Position numbers and translations under genes: made by a program
Assembly (NCBI GenBank): GCA_017380955.1
Contig: JAFOCZ010000150.1
Span: 1 to 24,127 of the forward strand
Direction of reading: 5' to 3'
Source of the DNA: Alistipes sp.
GTDB taxonomy: Bacteria > Bacteroidota > Bacteroidia > Bacteroidales > Rikenellaceae
Length of the DNA: 24,127 bases
In this document: positions 14,722 through 22,089 of the stretch, piece after piece
Numbering within the stretch: position 1 is the stretch's first letter
How the letters are laid out: every line of letters begins with the position of its first letter
Notes under the pieces: model-generated
Told to the model about the DNA's origin: nothing
What the model saw: only the letters and a program-made list of their open reading frames with translations
Databases searched by the model: none

Positions 14722-14922
14722 CTACAGCGTTGTGTTGTCGATGATGGTGTCGAGTTCCTGCTTTGTAACGGTTAGTTGCTGACGGCAAATCTCTATGAGA
14801 GCCTTGGCACGCGTGGTTGCCGCTGTGAGTTCGTCAACACCAAGTTCGCCACTACGCAATCGCTGCAAGATGCTCTCCAACTCTGCCGTAGCCTCGCTAT
14901 AGGTAATCTTCTTCTGTTCCAT
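14722..14922 (-). CDS. exodeoxyribonuclease VII small subunit XseB
   Basis: XseB is the small helical subunit of exonuclease VII; several copies bind XseA to form the holoenzyme that degrades single-stranded DNA into oligonucleotides. The 66-residue protein has the family core ITYSEATAELESILQRLRSG (6-25) with LGVDELTAATTRAKALIEICRQQL after it. Length is typical. It starts 3 nt after the xseA stop, the common xseA-xseB order, and ends 1 nt before the methyltransferase start, so translation is probably coupled. Confidence 0.93.
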   Translation of the reverse strand: MEQKKITYSEATAELESILQRLRSGELGVDELTAATTRAKALIEICRQQLTVTKQELDTIIDNTTL

Positions 14923-14925
14923 ATA

Positions 14926-16197
14926 TTAATTATGTTGTATGTTCTTAATCTCCGCCTCGAGGACTCCATCCCTCAGGCATATATCTATACTCTGACCAAC
15001 CTCTATACCACTTGCCGAGGTCACAACACCCTCGCCACTGCGCAACACCGCAAAGCCGAGTTTCAGAATGTTATCCACAGAGTAGGACTCCACCATACGC
15101 AGCACCTCCTGAAGACGCTGCTCCTCGCTCGCAACACGCTGCTGGGCGTGGGAGCATATGGTGTTGAAGAGCGTTGTGGTGCGGTAGTGCTCGCTCTGCA
15201 AGCGCTCTGCCGTGAGACGTCGCAACTCCGCAAGATAGTGGTGGGTGCGAAGGTCGGCATTGTGGAGGCAGGAGTTTACAAGAGCGAAAATCTCGGTAGA
15301 GACACTCGCCAGGTAGTTCATCTCGCGGTCTACACCCTCGGCGAGGAATGTTGCCACTGCCGTAGGGGTCTTACACATAGTGTGCGCCACCATATCCGTA
15401 ACCGACACATCCTTGTCGTGGCCTATGCCTGTGATGACAGGCAACGGGAACTGCGCAACGTGAGAGGCAATGTGGTAGGAGTCGAAGAGGCTGAGGTCGC
15501 TTGTAGAGCCACCACCACGGATTATAGCCACGGCATCATACTCCTCCTCGTTCTGGGCGATGCTCATAAGGGCATCCACAACACTCATCTCGGCACTATC
15601 GCCCTGCATAAGACTCTCAAAGAGCGTAATCTCGAAACGATAAGCCGTGCGACGAATCTCCTCTATAAAGTCACGATAGCCCGCAGCCGTAGCACTCGAC
15701 ACCACGGCTATGCGCAGTGTGGGACGTGCAAGGCTCAGTTCGTGGTTCATATCCCACACACCATCGGCCTCGAGGCGCGCTATGGTCTCGCGACGACGAC
15801 GCTCCACCTCACCGAGAGTGTAGTTGGGGTCTATGTCGACAATCTGCAACGAGAAGCCATACACCTCGTGGTACGAGACCGCAACCCTCACAAGCACACG
15901 CAGTCCTGCGGCAAGCGAAGAGCCTGTGGCGTCCACAAACTTCTGAGACATAACGCCATATGCCGAGCGCCATATCACAGCACGCGCCTCGGCACGCGGT
16001 GCGCCATCGTTAGCGCCCTTCTCCACAAGATTGAGGTAGCAGTGTCCCGAGCGGTTGACCTTTAGTTCCGAAATCTCGGCACTAACCCACAGAGGCTCGG
16101 CAAAGCGCGCCTCCAACGTAGCACGCACCATACGCTGCAAGTCGTAGAGCGTAAGACTCTTCTGTGGTGTGGTTGTTATATGTAGTTGCTCACTCAT
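14926..16197 (-). CDS. exodeoxyribonuclease VII large subunit XseA
   Basis: XseA is the catalytic subunit of exonuclease VII, active on single-stranded DNA in repair and recombination in the cytoplasm. An N-terminal OB-fold (about 14-125: WVSAEISELKVNRSGHCYLNL, YGFSLQIVDIDPNYTLG) precedes the catalytic domain with TLRIAVVSSATAAGYRDF (160-177), AIIRGGGSTSDLSLFDS (224-240) and the signature PVITGIGHDKDVSVTD (253-268). A coiled-coil region (about 290-385) binds XseB. Length 423 is slightly short but normal for the phylum. The start codon lies 4 nt after the preceding TonB-like gene. Nothing is missing from the catalytic motifs. Confidence 0.96.
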   Translation of the reverse strand: MSEQLHITTTPQKSLTLYDLQRMVRATLEARFAEPLWVSAEISELKVNRSGHCYLNLVEKGANDGAPRAEARAVIWRSAYGVMSQKFVDATGSSLAAGLRVLVRVAVSYHEVYGFSLQIVDIDPNYTLGEVERRRRETIARLEADGVWDMNHELSLARPTLRIAVVSSATAAGYRDFIEEIRRTAYRFEITLFESLMQGDSAEMSVVDALMSIAQNEEEYDAVAIIRGGGSTSDLSLFDSYHIASHVAQFPLPVITGIGHDKDVSVTDMVAHTMCKTPTAVATFLAEGVDREMNYLASVSTEIFALVNSCLHNADLRTHHYLAELRRLTAERLQSEHYRTTTLFNTICSHAQQRVASEEQRLQEVLRMVESYSVDNILKLGFAVLRSGEGVVTSASGIEVGQSIDICLRDGVLEAEIKNIQHN

Positions 16198-16201
16198 ACT
16201 C

Positions 16202-16744
16202 TTATCGTAATATCACGGCGGGCTCTATGGCCAACGCCTTGTTTATTGGGAGTTTAAGGTTTACAAGATGGAGGCTCTCCACAGCCTCGCCATCACGCAT
16301 CGCAGGGCTCCACAGTGGCGCTTTGGCAATAGCACGCTCCACGCACCTTAGAAACTGTCGTGAGGTGGCATCGAGTACCTCCGTAACCGTAGCACGACCC
16401 TCCACATCGACCTTCACCCTCAGCGACACACGCTCCGCAGGGTGCATATCGCTCCAGCGCACCGTATGGGCGAGGTAGTCGGTGAAGTTATCGTAGCCCT
16501 CAGCAACAAATGTCGCTGCAGTGTCGTAGCGCAGTGTCACGATGATGACACCCTCCGAGGCTTCGCTACCCCACTCGGCGATGGTATCCTCGTTTGCCGG
16601 CAGCACATCTATGCGCTCTATATCTTCGTGAGGGATATCCTCGATGGAGGCAACCACCCTGCCGTTGACAACATACAACGGCTCACGGGCAACAGCCACA
16701 CCCACACCCAGCAACAGGGCAACGACAATAGATATAATGCGCAT
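16202..16744 (-). CDS. periplasmic plug-like / TonB C-terminal fusion protein
   Basis: This is a small secreted protein (180 residues) with a signal peptide (1-19, ending AVA-R). Residues about 22-72 resemble part of a TonB-receptor plug domain: PLYVVNGRVV, IPHEDIERIDVLPANED, then WGSEASEGVIIVTLR, which echoes the ID-V-K-ga-AyGs-r-anGVI pattern. Residues about 100-165 match a TonB C-terminal domain: RVSLRVKVDVEGRATVTEV, FLRCVERAIAKAPLWSPAM. There is no anchor helix and no Pro-rich spacer, so it cannot be a normal energy-coupling TonB. It may be a periplasmic adaptor or binding protein. It sits 2 nt behind DUF2490 and 4 nt before xseA. Domains are called from patterns and the role is unknown. 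Confidence 0.75.
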   Translation of the reverse strand: MRIISIVVALLLGVGVAVAREPLYVVNGRVVASIEDIPHEDIERIDVLPANEDTIAEWGSEASEGVIIVTLRYDTAATFVAEGYDNFTDYLAHTVRWSDMHPAERVSLRVKVDVEGRATVTEVLDATSRQFLRCVERAIAKAPLWSPAMRDGEAVESLHLVNLKLPINKALAIEPAVILR

Positions 16745-16746
16745 CG

Positions 16747-17532
16747 CTACAACTTAAACTTATAACTGATGCCGAAGATATGGCGCATCTCATTCTCACG
16801 CACATAGCCCTTCAGCGTTCCGGCATTCGCCTTATAATCGATATTAAAGGTGCGGTCGTAGTCGAAGTAGTAGTAGAAATCGAGACGATGGTTGCGCGTG
16901 ATGCGCCACTTAGCACCCACACCCGCACGATAGCGTGTTATGTAGTTATCCACACCATACTCATCACGCTTGTAGTTTGCAACGACCTTTGGAGCGTTGA
17001 GCGTGTTGTGCAACTCAAACATCAGGTAGGGACTCCAGCGCGAATGGCGAATTTTATACTCGGCCATAAGGCGTGAGCGTAGTATCATCTCGGGATTCAT
17101 CTTCTCGTAGCGGTTGACAGAGTCTGTGCGGAATGTGGTCTGCAGACGCTCCCTGAGCGAGAGTTCCACACGTCCCACCTTCACACTACCCTCGAGGTTG
17201 AGGTTGGCACGATGGCGAGGCTTCTCCCACGCCGACTGAGCCTTATCGTAGCGATTTATAAGCACATAGTCTGCGCCAATGTCGAAGTGCTTACACACCT
17301 CGTAGTTGACACCCACAGAGGTTTGTGTGCGGTCGACAGTGGCAAAGTCATCCTTGAGGCGCAGTTGCACACCCGCCTCCACAGATAGGTTTTTGGCAAC
17401 CTCCCACTCAAAAGCGCCCTCAACACGCGCTCTGAAGTCGTTGGTATTAACGTCGGTAGGTTGCGGAATATCCTGAGCCCAAAGTGTTGCGCCGAAGCAC
17501 AACGCCACAAATGTCAATATTAATCTTCTCAT
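16747..17532 (-). CDS. DUF2490 outer-membrane beta-barrel protein
   Basis: This is an exported protein with a signal peptide ending LWA-Q (about 1-19) and a body of alternating beta strands rich in aromatic and charged residues (FEWEVAKNLSVEAGVQLRLKDD, FDIGADYVLINRYDK, WSPYLMFELHN, HRLDFYYYFDYDRTF) ending in HIFGISYKFKL, a typical barrel terminus. This matches DUF2490, a Bacteroidota outer-membrane family of unknown function. Length 261 suggests a small barrel of about 10-12 strands. It lies 16 nt behind the DUF4956 gene and 2 nt before the plug/TonB-C gene. With the polyphosphate polymerase upstream it may be the outer-membrane partner of that system; this is inference. Confidence 0.85.
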   Translation of the reverse strand: MRRLILTFVALCFGATLWAQDIPQPTDVNTNDFRARVEGAFEWEVAKNLSVEAGVQLRLKDDFATVDRTQTSVGVNYEVCKHFDIGADYVLINRYDKAQSAWEKPRHRANLNLEGSVKVGRVELSLRERLQTTFRTDSVNRYEKMNPEMILRSRLMAEYKIRHSRWSPYLMFELHNTLNAPKVVANYKRDEYGVDNYITRYRAGVGAKWRITRNHRLDFYYYFDYDRTFNIDYKANAGTLKGYVRENEMRHIFGISYKFKL

Positions 17533-17548
17533 ATTCTAAAGTCGTACG

Positions 17549-18298
17549 TTAAGCGTTAAAGGCATTCTTCTCGTTAATCTTCATCGTGCTGTCGGTCATA
17601 GGTACCTCGCCCTTTCGAGGTGTGTAGTAGACCTTGATATATGCCACATCGCGCAAGAAGTCTACATTGCCGATATCCACACGCAATACCTTATGTCCGA
17701 GGCGCTCCTCGAGGTCGGCGATGAGTGCTGCACGGTGCTCGGGGCGTATCAACTCTATGCGCTCGTAGCAGACCAAACGTGATGCCTCAGGACGACGCAT
17801 AACGCCATACTCCAGCACTGCCAACACCACGATAATCAACACATTGGCAAGAGCCAACTCGGCATACGACACCATAAGGTTACTACCGTTGATGACAGCC
17901 ACGGCGATAGACAAAAAGAGGTAGGTCATCTCGCGGATAGGCACCATCTCGGTGCGGTAGCGCATAATACCGAAAATCATAAAGAGACCGAGGCCTATGC
18001 TCACGTCGATGCCCACACTCTTCATAAAGAAGAGCAGCATAAAGACCGCCGTAGAGAATAGCATAAAGGTGACCGAGAAGTCCTTGCGGTGACTCTTGGG
18101 ATAGTAGAAGCCCCACACTATAGCCATCGTAACCAGAAGGTTAACGACAAACTGCAAGCACAACTGCTGCACCGACACCGAGTCGCAAAGTGCTATGCCC
18201 AAGAACGTAGCACCAACCTCGCCACCAGCACCCGTAAGTGCTGCTATCTCGGCATCGAAAATATCAGGATCCATCATAGGATTATCAAAACCAATCAT
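17549..18298 (-). CDS. DUF4956 integral membrane protein
   Basis: This is an inner-membrane protein with four or five helices (about 44-66, 74-93, 97-112, 124-138, 142-163) and a soluble C-terminal domain (about 170-249) with a ferredoxin-like pattern (ERIELIRPEHRAALIADLEE, VLRVDIGNVDFLRDVAYIKVYY). Between helices 3 and 4 lies the conserved FGIMRYRTEMVPIREMTY stretch of DUF4956. The family is often encoded beside VTC-type polyphosphate polymerases, as here: the polymerase gene ends 45 nt upstream. By analogy with yeast VTC, whose membrane channel receives the nascent chain, it may pass polyphosphate across the inner membrane or anchor the enzyme; this is inference. The basic RYR motif could contact polyanion. 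Confidence 0.88.
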   Translation of the reverse strand: MIGFDNPMMDPDIFDAEIAALTGAGGEVGATFLGIALCDSVSVQQLCLQFVVNLLVTMAIVWGFYYPKSHRKDFSVTFMLFSTAVFMLLFFMKSVGIDVSIGLGLFMIFGIMRYRTEMVPIREMTYLFLSIAVAVINGSNLMVSYAELALANVLIIVVLAVLEYGVMRRPEASRLVCYERIELIRPEHRAALIADLEERLGHKVLRVDIGNVDFLRDVAYIKVYYTPRKGEVPMTDSTMKINEKNAFNA

Positions 18299-18343
18299 AC
18301 GTTTTACTACTTTTAAGTTATTATATTTCAGTCTACTATCTCA

Positions 18344-19159
18344 TTACGCGCGATAGATATGCACCCTGCCATAGCCGAGGCGTTTCTCAATATCGCGCAG
18401 TTTTTGTTGTAGTCTATTGCGCTTGATACCCTCAACCGTGAGTGCCGTGCCGAGGCAATACTTACTCACCCTGAAGGGCATAACACGCATATCACGGAGT
18501 ATGCTCTTTATCTCCGACGCGGTGTTGCCATCCTGCTTAACCTCCACAATAGCCATACCCTCCACCTCGGCAGAGCATCCCGAGCGAACATCCTCGTAGC
18601 GAAGGCTGAGGTCGATGGTAACACGCTCAGTAAGGCGTGGGTTGACAATAGTGATGCGCACAAAACGTGTTGATAGTGCCGCAGAGAGCGTCGATATATC
18701 GTAGCGGCTCTCCTTACCCAAGAAGTCACAAGCCTCAGAGGAGGTGTGTATAGTTGCAAAGAGATCTCTCGGGATGGTGATGCGGCGCTTGGTGGTGCGA
18801 CCACGGTTGCTCTTGTTCTTAACCTCGAGGAATGTCTGGTTGCCATCCTCGTAGTGACGAGCACGAATCTTCTGACGCGAGAGCATCTGGTTGTGGTGGC
18901 AGAGGTACATATCCCTCGCCACGGTGTCGTAGTAGAGGGTGTCGTAGCGCGCAGCACGCACAGCACCGATAACCTGCACACGGTAGCCACGCTCCGCAGC
19001 GCGCTCCAGCATCGTCATAACATCCTCCTCCGAAAGGACATACTTGGTGTCGATGCGATTCATCAACTTCACACCACGCATCTCCTCAAGGGTTATTGTC
19101 GCCATCCTATGCCATAAGGCGAGGTTGTTGAGGCTATCGTATGTCAATGCCACAGCCAT
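18344..19159 (-). CDS. VTC-type polyphosphate polymerase
   Basis: This is a VTC-domain protein of the triphosphate-tunnel fold, predicted to make polyphosphate from ATP. Tunnel residues are present: LMNRIDTKYVLS (Lys39), LSRQKIRARHY (Lys97, Arg99, Arg101), FLEVKNKSNRGRTTKRR (Glu112, Lys114, Arg125-126 region), MAIVEVKQDG (Glu206, Lys208) and VSKYCLG (Lys233). Order and spacing match the bacterial family. It has no SPX domain and no membrane helix, so it is a soluble catalytic unit facing the cytoplasm and probably works with the DUF4956 protein encoded 45 nt downstream. The start at 19159 lies 2 nt after the previous stop; an internal ATG at 19105 (MATITLEEM) is a possible alternative. Length 271 is typical. 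Confidence 0.88.
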   Translation of the reverse strand: MAVALTYDSLNNLALWHRMATITLEEMRGVKLMNRIDTKYVLSEEDVMTMLERAAERGYRVQVIGAVRAARYDTLYYDTVARDMYLCHHNQMLSRQKIRARHYEDGNQTFLEVKNKSNRGRTTKRRITIPRDLFATIHTSSEACDFLGKESRYDISTLSAALSTRFVRITIVNPRLTERVTIDLSLRYEDVRSGCSAEVEGMAIVEVKQDGNTASEIKSILRDMRVMPFRVSKYCLGTALTVEGIKRNRLQQKLRDIEKRLGYGRVHIYRA

Positions 19160-19161
19160 AA

Positions 19162-19581
19162 CTACTCAAACGAATACTCAAACTGTCGGTAGGAGTTGAG
19201 GGTGCCATTGGCGTTGTAGTTGAGACGACGTGTGCAGACGCCATTTGCGTCGTACTCATACTTGCGCACCTTGCTGACCTTGTTACGCTCGTTGTAAACA
19301 ACCTCCATAACAAGTTGCCCACCAGCGTTATAGGTGAACTCCGCACGCCACGCCAGACTACGACCAAAGTCGCTATACTCCGCCTCCTCGACGAGTTGTC
19401 CCTGGGCGTTATAGACCTCGGTGTGGTCTATCCACTTGTTTTTGCCGTCGGGCGTTGTCTTCCACTCCTTGACCGTGAGACGCTCGCCACGGCTCTTTGC
19501 CATAGCGCTACGCTCCGCCTTCTCGGCAAAGGCAACAACCGAGAGCATAAGCGCAACAACAGTAACTATTAGATTCTTCAT
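19162..19581 (-). CDS. secreted YD-like repeat protein
   Basis: This is a short exported protein: signal peptide 1-19 (MLSVVAFA-E), then three or four strand repeats of the form H-T-x-x-Y-N-A-x-G-Q-L-V-x-E, such as HTEVYNAQGQLVEEAEY, FTYNAGGQLVMEVVY, YEYDANGVCTRRLNY and FNANGT-like NYNANGTLNSYRQFEY. Such YD/YwqK-like repeats form beta-hairpin chains. The protein resembles small Bacteroidales secreted families such as DUF3836, but I cannot confirm which. No catalytic residue stands out. It is the first gene of the block and lies just beyond the prfA terminator; its stop is 2 nt from the polymerase start, so it belongs to that module. The promoter is not clear by eye. Confidence 0.7.
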   Translation of the reverse strand: MKNLIVTVVALMLSVVAFAEKAERSAMAKSRGERLTVKEWKTTPDGKNKWIDHTEVYNAQGQLVEEAEYSDFGRSLAWRAEFTYNAGGQLVMEVVYNERNKVSKVRKYEYDANGVCTRRLNYNANGTLNSYRQFEYSFE

Positions 19582-19596
19582 AACTCTTTAAGATAA

Positions 19597-19640
19597 CGAA
19601 AAAGACGACCAACCCCAATGGAGGGTTAGCCGTCTTTGAC
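19597..19640 (-). terminator. prfA terminator
   Basis: AAAGACG (19601-19607) pairs with CGTCTTT (19631-19637), and AACCC (19611-19615) pairs with GGGTT (19623-19627), giving a stem with two mismatches. On the minus strand it is followed by TTTTT-C. It separates prfA from the block downstream, so the block probably has its own promoter between 19582 and 19600 or relies on read-through. Confidence 0.75.
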
Positions 19641-19669
19641 GTCTACTTATACATTATGTGTACTCCCTC

Positions 19670-20755
19670 CTACAACTCGCTCTCCTTCAAACGCTCAGCG
19701 TTCTCGGCTACGATAAGTTGGTCGATGACATCCTGAATGTCGCCGTCCATAAATGCCGAGAGGTTGTAGATTGTGTAGTTGATACGGTGGTCGGTGATAC
19801 GTCCCTGTGGGTAGTTGTAGGTACGAATCTTCGCAGAACGGTCACCCGTAGAGACCATAGTCTTACGCTTCGACGCAATCTCGTCGAGATACTTAGAGTA
19901 CTCAAGGTTGAAGACACGGGTACGCAACTCCTCGAATGCCTTATCGAAGTTCTTCAACTGCGACTTCTGATCCTGGCACTGCACAACGATACCTGTAGGG
20001 ATGTGGGTAAGACGGATAGCCGAGTATGTGGTATTTACAGACTGACCACCAGGACCCGATGCACAGAAGATATCCTTACGGATGTCGTTCATAGAGATCT
20101 CGATATCAAACTCCTCAGCCTCGGGAAGCACAGCAACAGATGCTGCAGAGGTGTGTACACGACCCTGAGTCTCGGTCTGTGGCACACGCTGCACACGGTG
20201 AACACCCGACTCATACTTCAAAGTGCCATATACGCTCTGACCTGTAACCTTGAGCACAACCTCCTTGTAACCACCTGCAGTACCCTCCGATGCCGAGGTG
20301 ATCTCGTAACGCCAGCCCTTAGACTCGATATACTTGGTGTACATACGCAACAAGTCACCAGCGAAGATTGCCGCCTCGTCGCCACCAGTACCACCACGAA
20401 TCTCGACAATAGCATTCTTGTCATCCTGTGGGTCTTTTGGGATAAGGAGCAACTTAATCTCCTCCTCCATCTTCTCGATTGCTGGCTCGAGTGCCGCAAC
20501 CTCCTCGCGTGCTATCTCGCGGAACTCCTCGTCCTTCTCGTTTGCCAACACATCCTTAGCCTCTGCGAGGTTTGCGATTGCTGTGCGGAAACGGTCCGAG
20601 GTCTCGACGATAGGCTCGAGTTCCTTAAACTCCTTTGTTAACTGAATGAAGAGTTTCACATCGGCGATAACCTCCGGGTCGGTAAGTTTCTGGCCAATCT
20701 CCTCATATTTCAACTTTAGACCATCCAAACGGATGAGAATCGAATTGTCTGCCAT
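19670..20755 (-). CDS. peptide chain release factor 1 PrfA
   Basis: RF1 recognises UAA and UAG in the ribosomal A site and triggers peptide release. The N-terminal helical domain is residues about 1-110. GGTGGDEAAIFAGDLLRMY (121-139) is the conserved start of the central region. The codon-reading tripeptide is PQT (192-194, VPQTETQGR), a variant of the PxT element. The catalytic GGQ is at 236-238 in CASGPGGQSVNTT. KIRTYNYPQGRITDHRINYT is the conserved C-terminal block. Length 361 is standard. The gene has its own promoter and terminator, so it is monocistronic. Confidence 0.98.
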   Translation of the reverse strand: MADNSILIRLDGLKLKYEEIGQKLTDPEVIADVKLFIQLTKEFKELEPIVETSDRFRTAIANLAEAKDVLANEKDEEFREIAREEVAALEPAIEKMEEEIKLLLIPKDPQDDKNAIVEIRGGTGGDEAAIFAGDLLRMYTKYIESKGWRYEITSASEGTAGGYKEVVLKVTGQSVYGTLKYESGVHRVQRVPQTETQGRVHTSAASVAVLPEAEEFDIEISMNDIRKDIFCASGPGGQSVNTTYSAIRLTHIPTGIVVQCQDQKSQLKNFDKAFEELRTRVFNLEYSKYLDEIASKRKTMVSTGDRSAKIRTYNYPQGRITDHRINYTIYNLSAFMDGDIQDVIDQLIVAENAERLKESEL

Positions 20756-20800
20756 ATGGTGTGTTTTATTAGTTTCGTACTGCTTTTATCTATTATCGCG

Positions 20801-20832
20801 CAAATATAGCGATTATTTTTTAAAAAAATAAA
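20801..20832 (-). promoter_or_regulatory. prfA promoter
   Basis: On the minus strand TTTA (plus 20829-20832) is followed after 20 nt by TATATTTG (plus 20801-20808), matching TAnnTTTG. The predicted start is about 20795, giving a leader of roughly 40 nt to the ATG at 20755. Confidence 0.65.
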
Positions 20833-20906
20833 TCTGTTAATCGCCTGTATATTAAATAATTTGATATTCGCTGAAAAAATAATGTAAAAATATTTAACCA
20901 AAACTC

Positions 20907-20937
20907 TTGACAAACGCTTTTTGATGTTGTATATTTG
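20907..20937 (+). promoter_or_regulatory. strong rightward promoter of the tail-like operon
   Basis: TTG (20907-20909) is followed after 20 nt by TATATTTG (20930-20937) and then CACC, a near-ideal Bacteroidota housekeeping promoter. The predicted start is about 20944, 240 nt upstream of the first ATG. Confidence 0.75.
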
Positions 20938-20943
20938 CACCGT

Positions 20944-21183
20944 CAAACGGATGTTAAACCACCACCGACATCGCTGGGTTATCAACCGACTCGGCGCAAC
21001 ACCCAAAGAGTTATTAACACACTTAATAACCTTTGTAATAGTATATTACATATATTTATAACCACGCGTTAACATTTTATCGACAGAGTTGTTAACATCG
21101 GTCTATGCGCTACCGACACCACCGTGCTACGGACCGATGAAGAGGCTAACCATCTCTGTTTTTGAGCATTAAATATTTTAACT
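20944..21183 (+). promoter_or_regulatory. structured 5' leader, about 240 nt
   Basis: The stretch has no gene but is rich in inverted repeats. GTTATTAA-CACAC-TTAATAAC (21010-21030) is perfect and extended by AAAG/CTTT. GTAATA-GTA-TATTAC (21035-21049) is perfect. CATCGGTC (21096-21103) pairs with GACCGATG (21132-21139) across 28 nt. GATGTTAA (20950-20957 region) complements TTAACATC (21093-21099 region). GATG (21136-21139) can instead pair with CATC (21151-21154), and AGAG with CTCT just before GTTTTT (about 21140-21163). The alternatives suggest a switch or attenuator. No known riboswitch class is recognised. Confidence 0.5.
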
Positions 21184-22089
21184 ATGAAATTCTTATCTTT
21201 ACCCCAGAACGGTGCTTCGTGGCGCGATAGACTACCCTACGCCATCGACCTCGAGACCACAGAGGCGAGCGTTGCAAAGGTCGTTATCCTCAACACCGAC
21301 AGCAACGAGAACCTCGCCACGTTCAACATCTACGGCGTCACCACAGCCGAGTTTGACATAGCGCCATATCTGCGCTCGGCACTGCAGAGCACACCACCTA
21401 CATCCGCAGGGTTTATGCACTCGCCACTATCGTGCAACGTCGCAGTAAGCGTGAACGACACCCTCTCGGAGCCACGCCTCTACACCTCAGCGCCTCTTGA
21501 CACCTCAATGCCACAGTTGCTGAGCACTCTACCCGAGAGCCCACGCATCGCCTTAGGCGAGAGCATCTGCTTCGCGGCATATGCCAAGCACAGTGTGGTT
21601 GTAACGCTCGGTTTTTATGGAAAGAAGAGCCGTGTGACGAGTTATAACATCGCCACCCAGGGTCGCCCTGTGGAGTTCTTCTACCCTCTGCAATCTGCCG
21701 ATGACAACCTGAGCGAGATACTTCTCGACATAGCATTCGACGGTCGACGTGCGGGGCGATACACCTACAAATATGTGGAGCGCAGCAGCACCGCGTTGCA
21801 AGTCGTGTGGCGCAGCACCAATGGTGGACTGGAGAGTTACCTCTTTCCGCAACTTGTGAGGTGTCGCTGCAAGTACAACACCACAACAGGCGCAGAGTAC
21901 ACCTACACCCTCGCCACGGCGCACGAAGACCCCGACACCCTGCGACGCATATCGCAGATAATCTTTTCGGAGGAGGTGTATGTGATAACCCGAGGCAAGT
22001 GGCACGGCGTGAGGTTGCTGACACGCGAGATGGAGGCTGGCAAAAGCAATATAGAGATTACGATAACCACCAACAAGAGTATTCTATGA
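21184..22089 (+). CDS. hypothetical beta-rich protein, tail-like operon gene 1
   Basis: I do not recognise this 301-residue protein. It has no signal peptide or membrane helix and no catalytic motif. It is rich in beta strands, Thr, Ser and Tyr, with an N-terminal sandwich-like segment (WRDRLPYAIDLETTEA, AKVVILNTDSNENLATFNIYGV, AEFDIAPYLRSAL) and a C-terminal half with YTYKYVERSSTALQVVWRS and EVYVITRGKWHGVRLLTREM. The AEFDIAPYLR element, followed by a predicted strand-rich body, is reminiscent of phage or tail-fibre structural proteins in Bacteroidales. Codon use looks like the neighbouring chromosomal genes. It follows the 240-nt leader and overlaps the next gene by 4 nt (ATGA), so the two are translationally coupled. 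Phage-derived is the leading guess, at modest confidence. Confidence 0.6.
   Translation: MKFLSLPQNGASWRDRLPYAIDLETTEASVAKVVILNTDSNENLATFNIYGVTTAEFDIAPYLRSALQSTPPTSAGFMHSPLSCNVAVSVNDTLSEPRLYTSAPLDTSMPQLLSTLPESPRIALGESICFAAYAKHSVVVTLGFYGKKSRVTSYNIATQGRPVEFFYPLQSADDNLSEILLDIAFDGRRAGRYTYKYVERSSTALQVVWRSTNGGLESYLFPQLVRCRCKYNTTTGAEYTYTLATAHEDPDTLRRISQIIFSEEVYVITRGKWHGVRLLTREMEAGKSNIEITITTNKSIL

Noticed and set aside
14776..16065. 429-codon plus-strand frame opposite xseA/xseB
   Set aside because: xseA and xseB on the minus strand match conserved motifs throughout. The opposite frame is open because of codon bias and has no recognisable domain.
19658..20641. 327-codon plus-strand frame opposite prfA
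   Set aside because: prfA is intact with GGQ and PQT motifs; the opposite frame is a shadow rich in Leu and Cys without a family.
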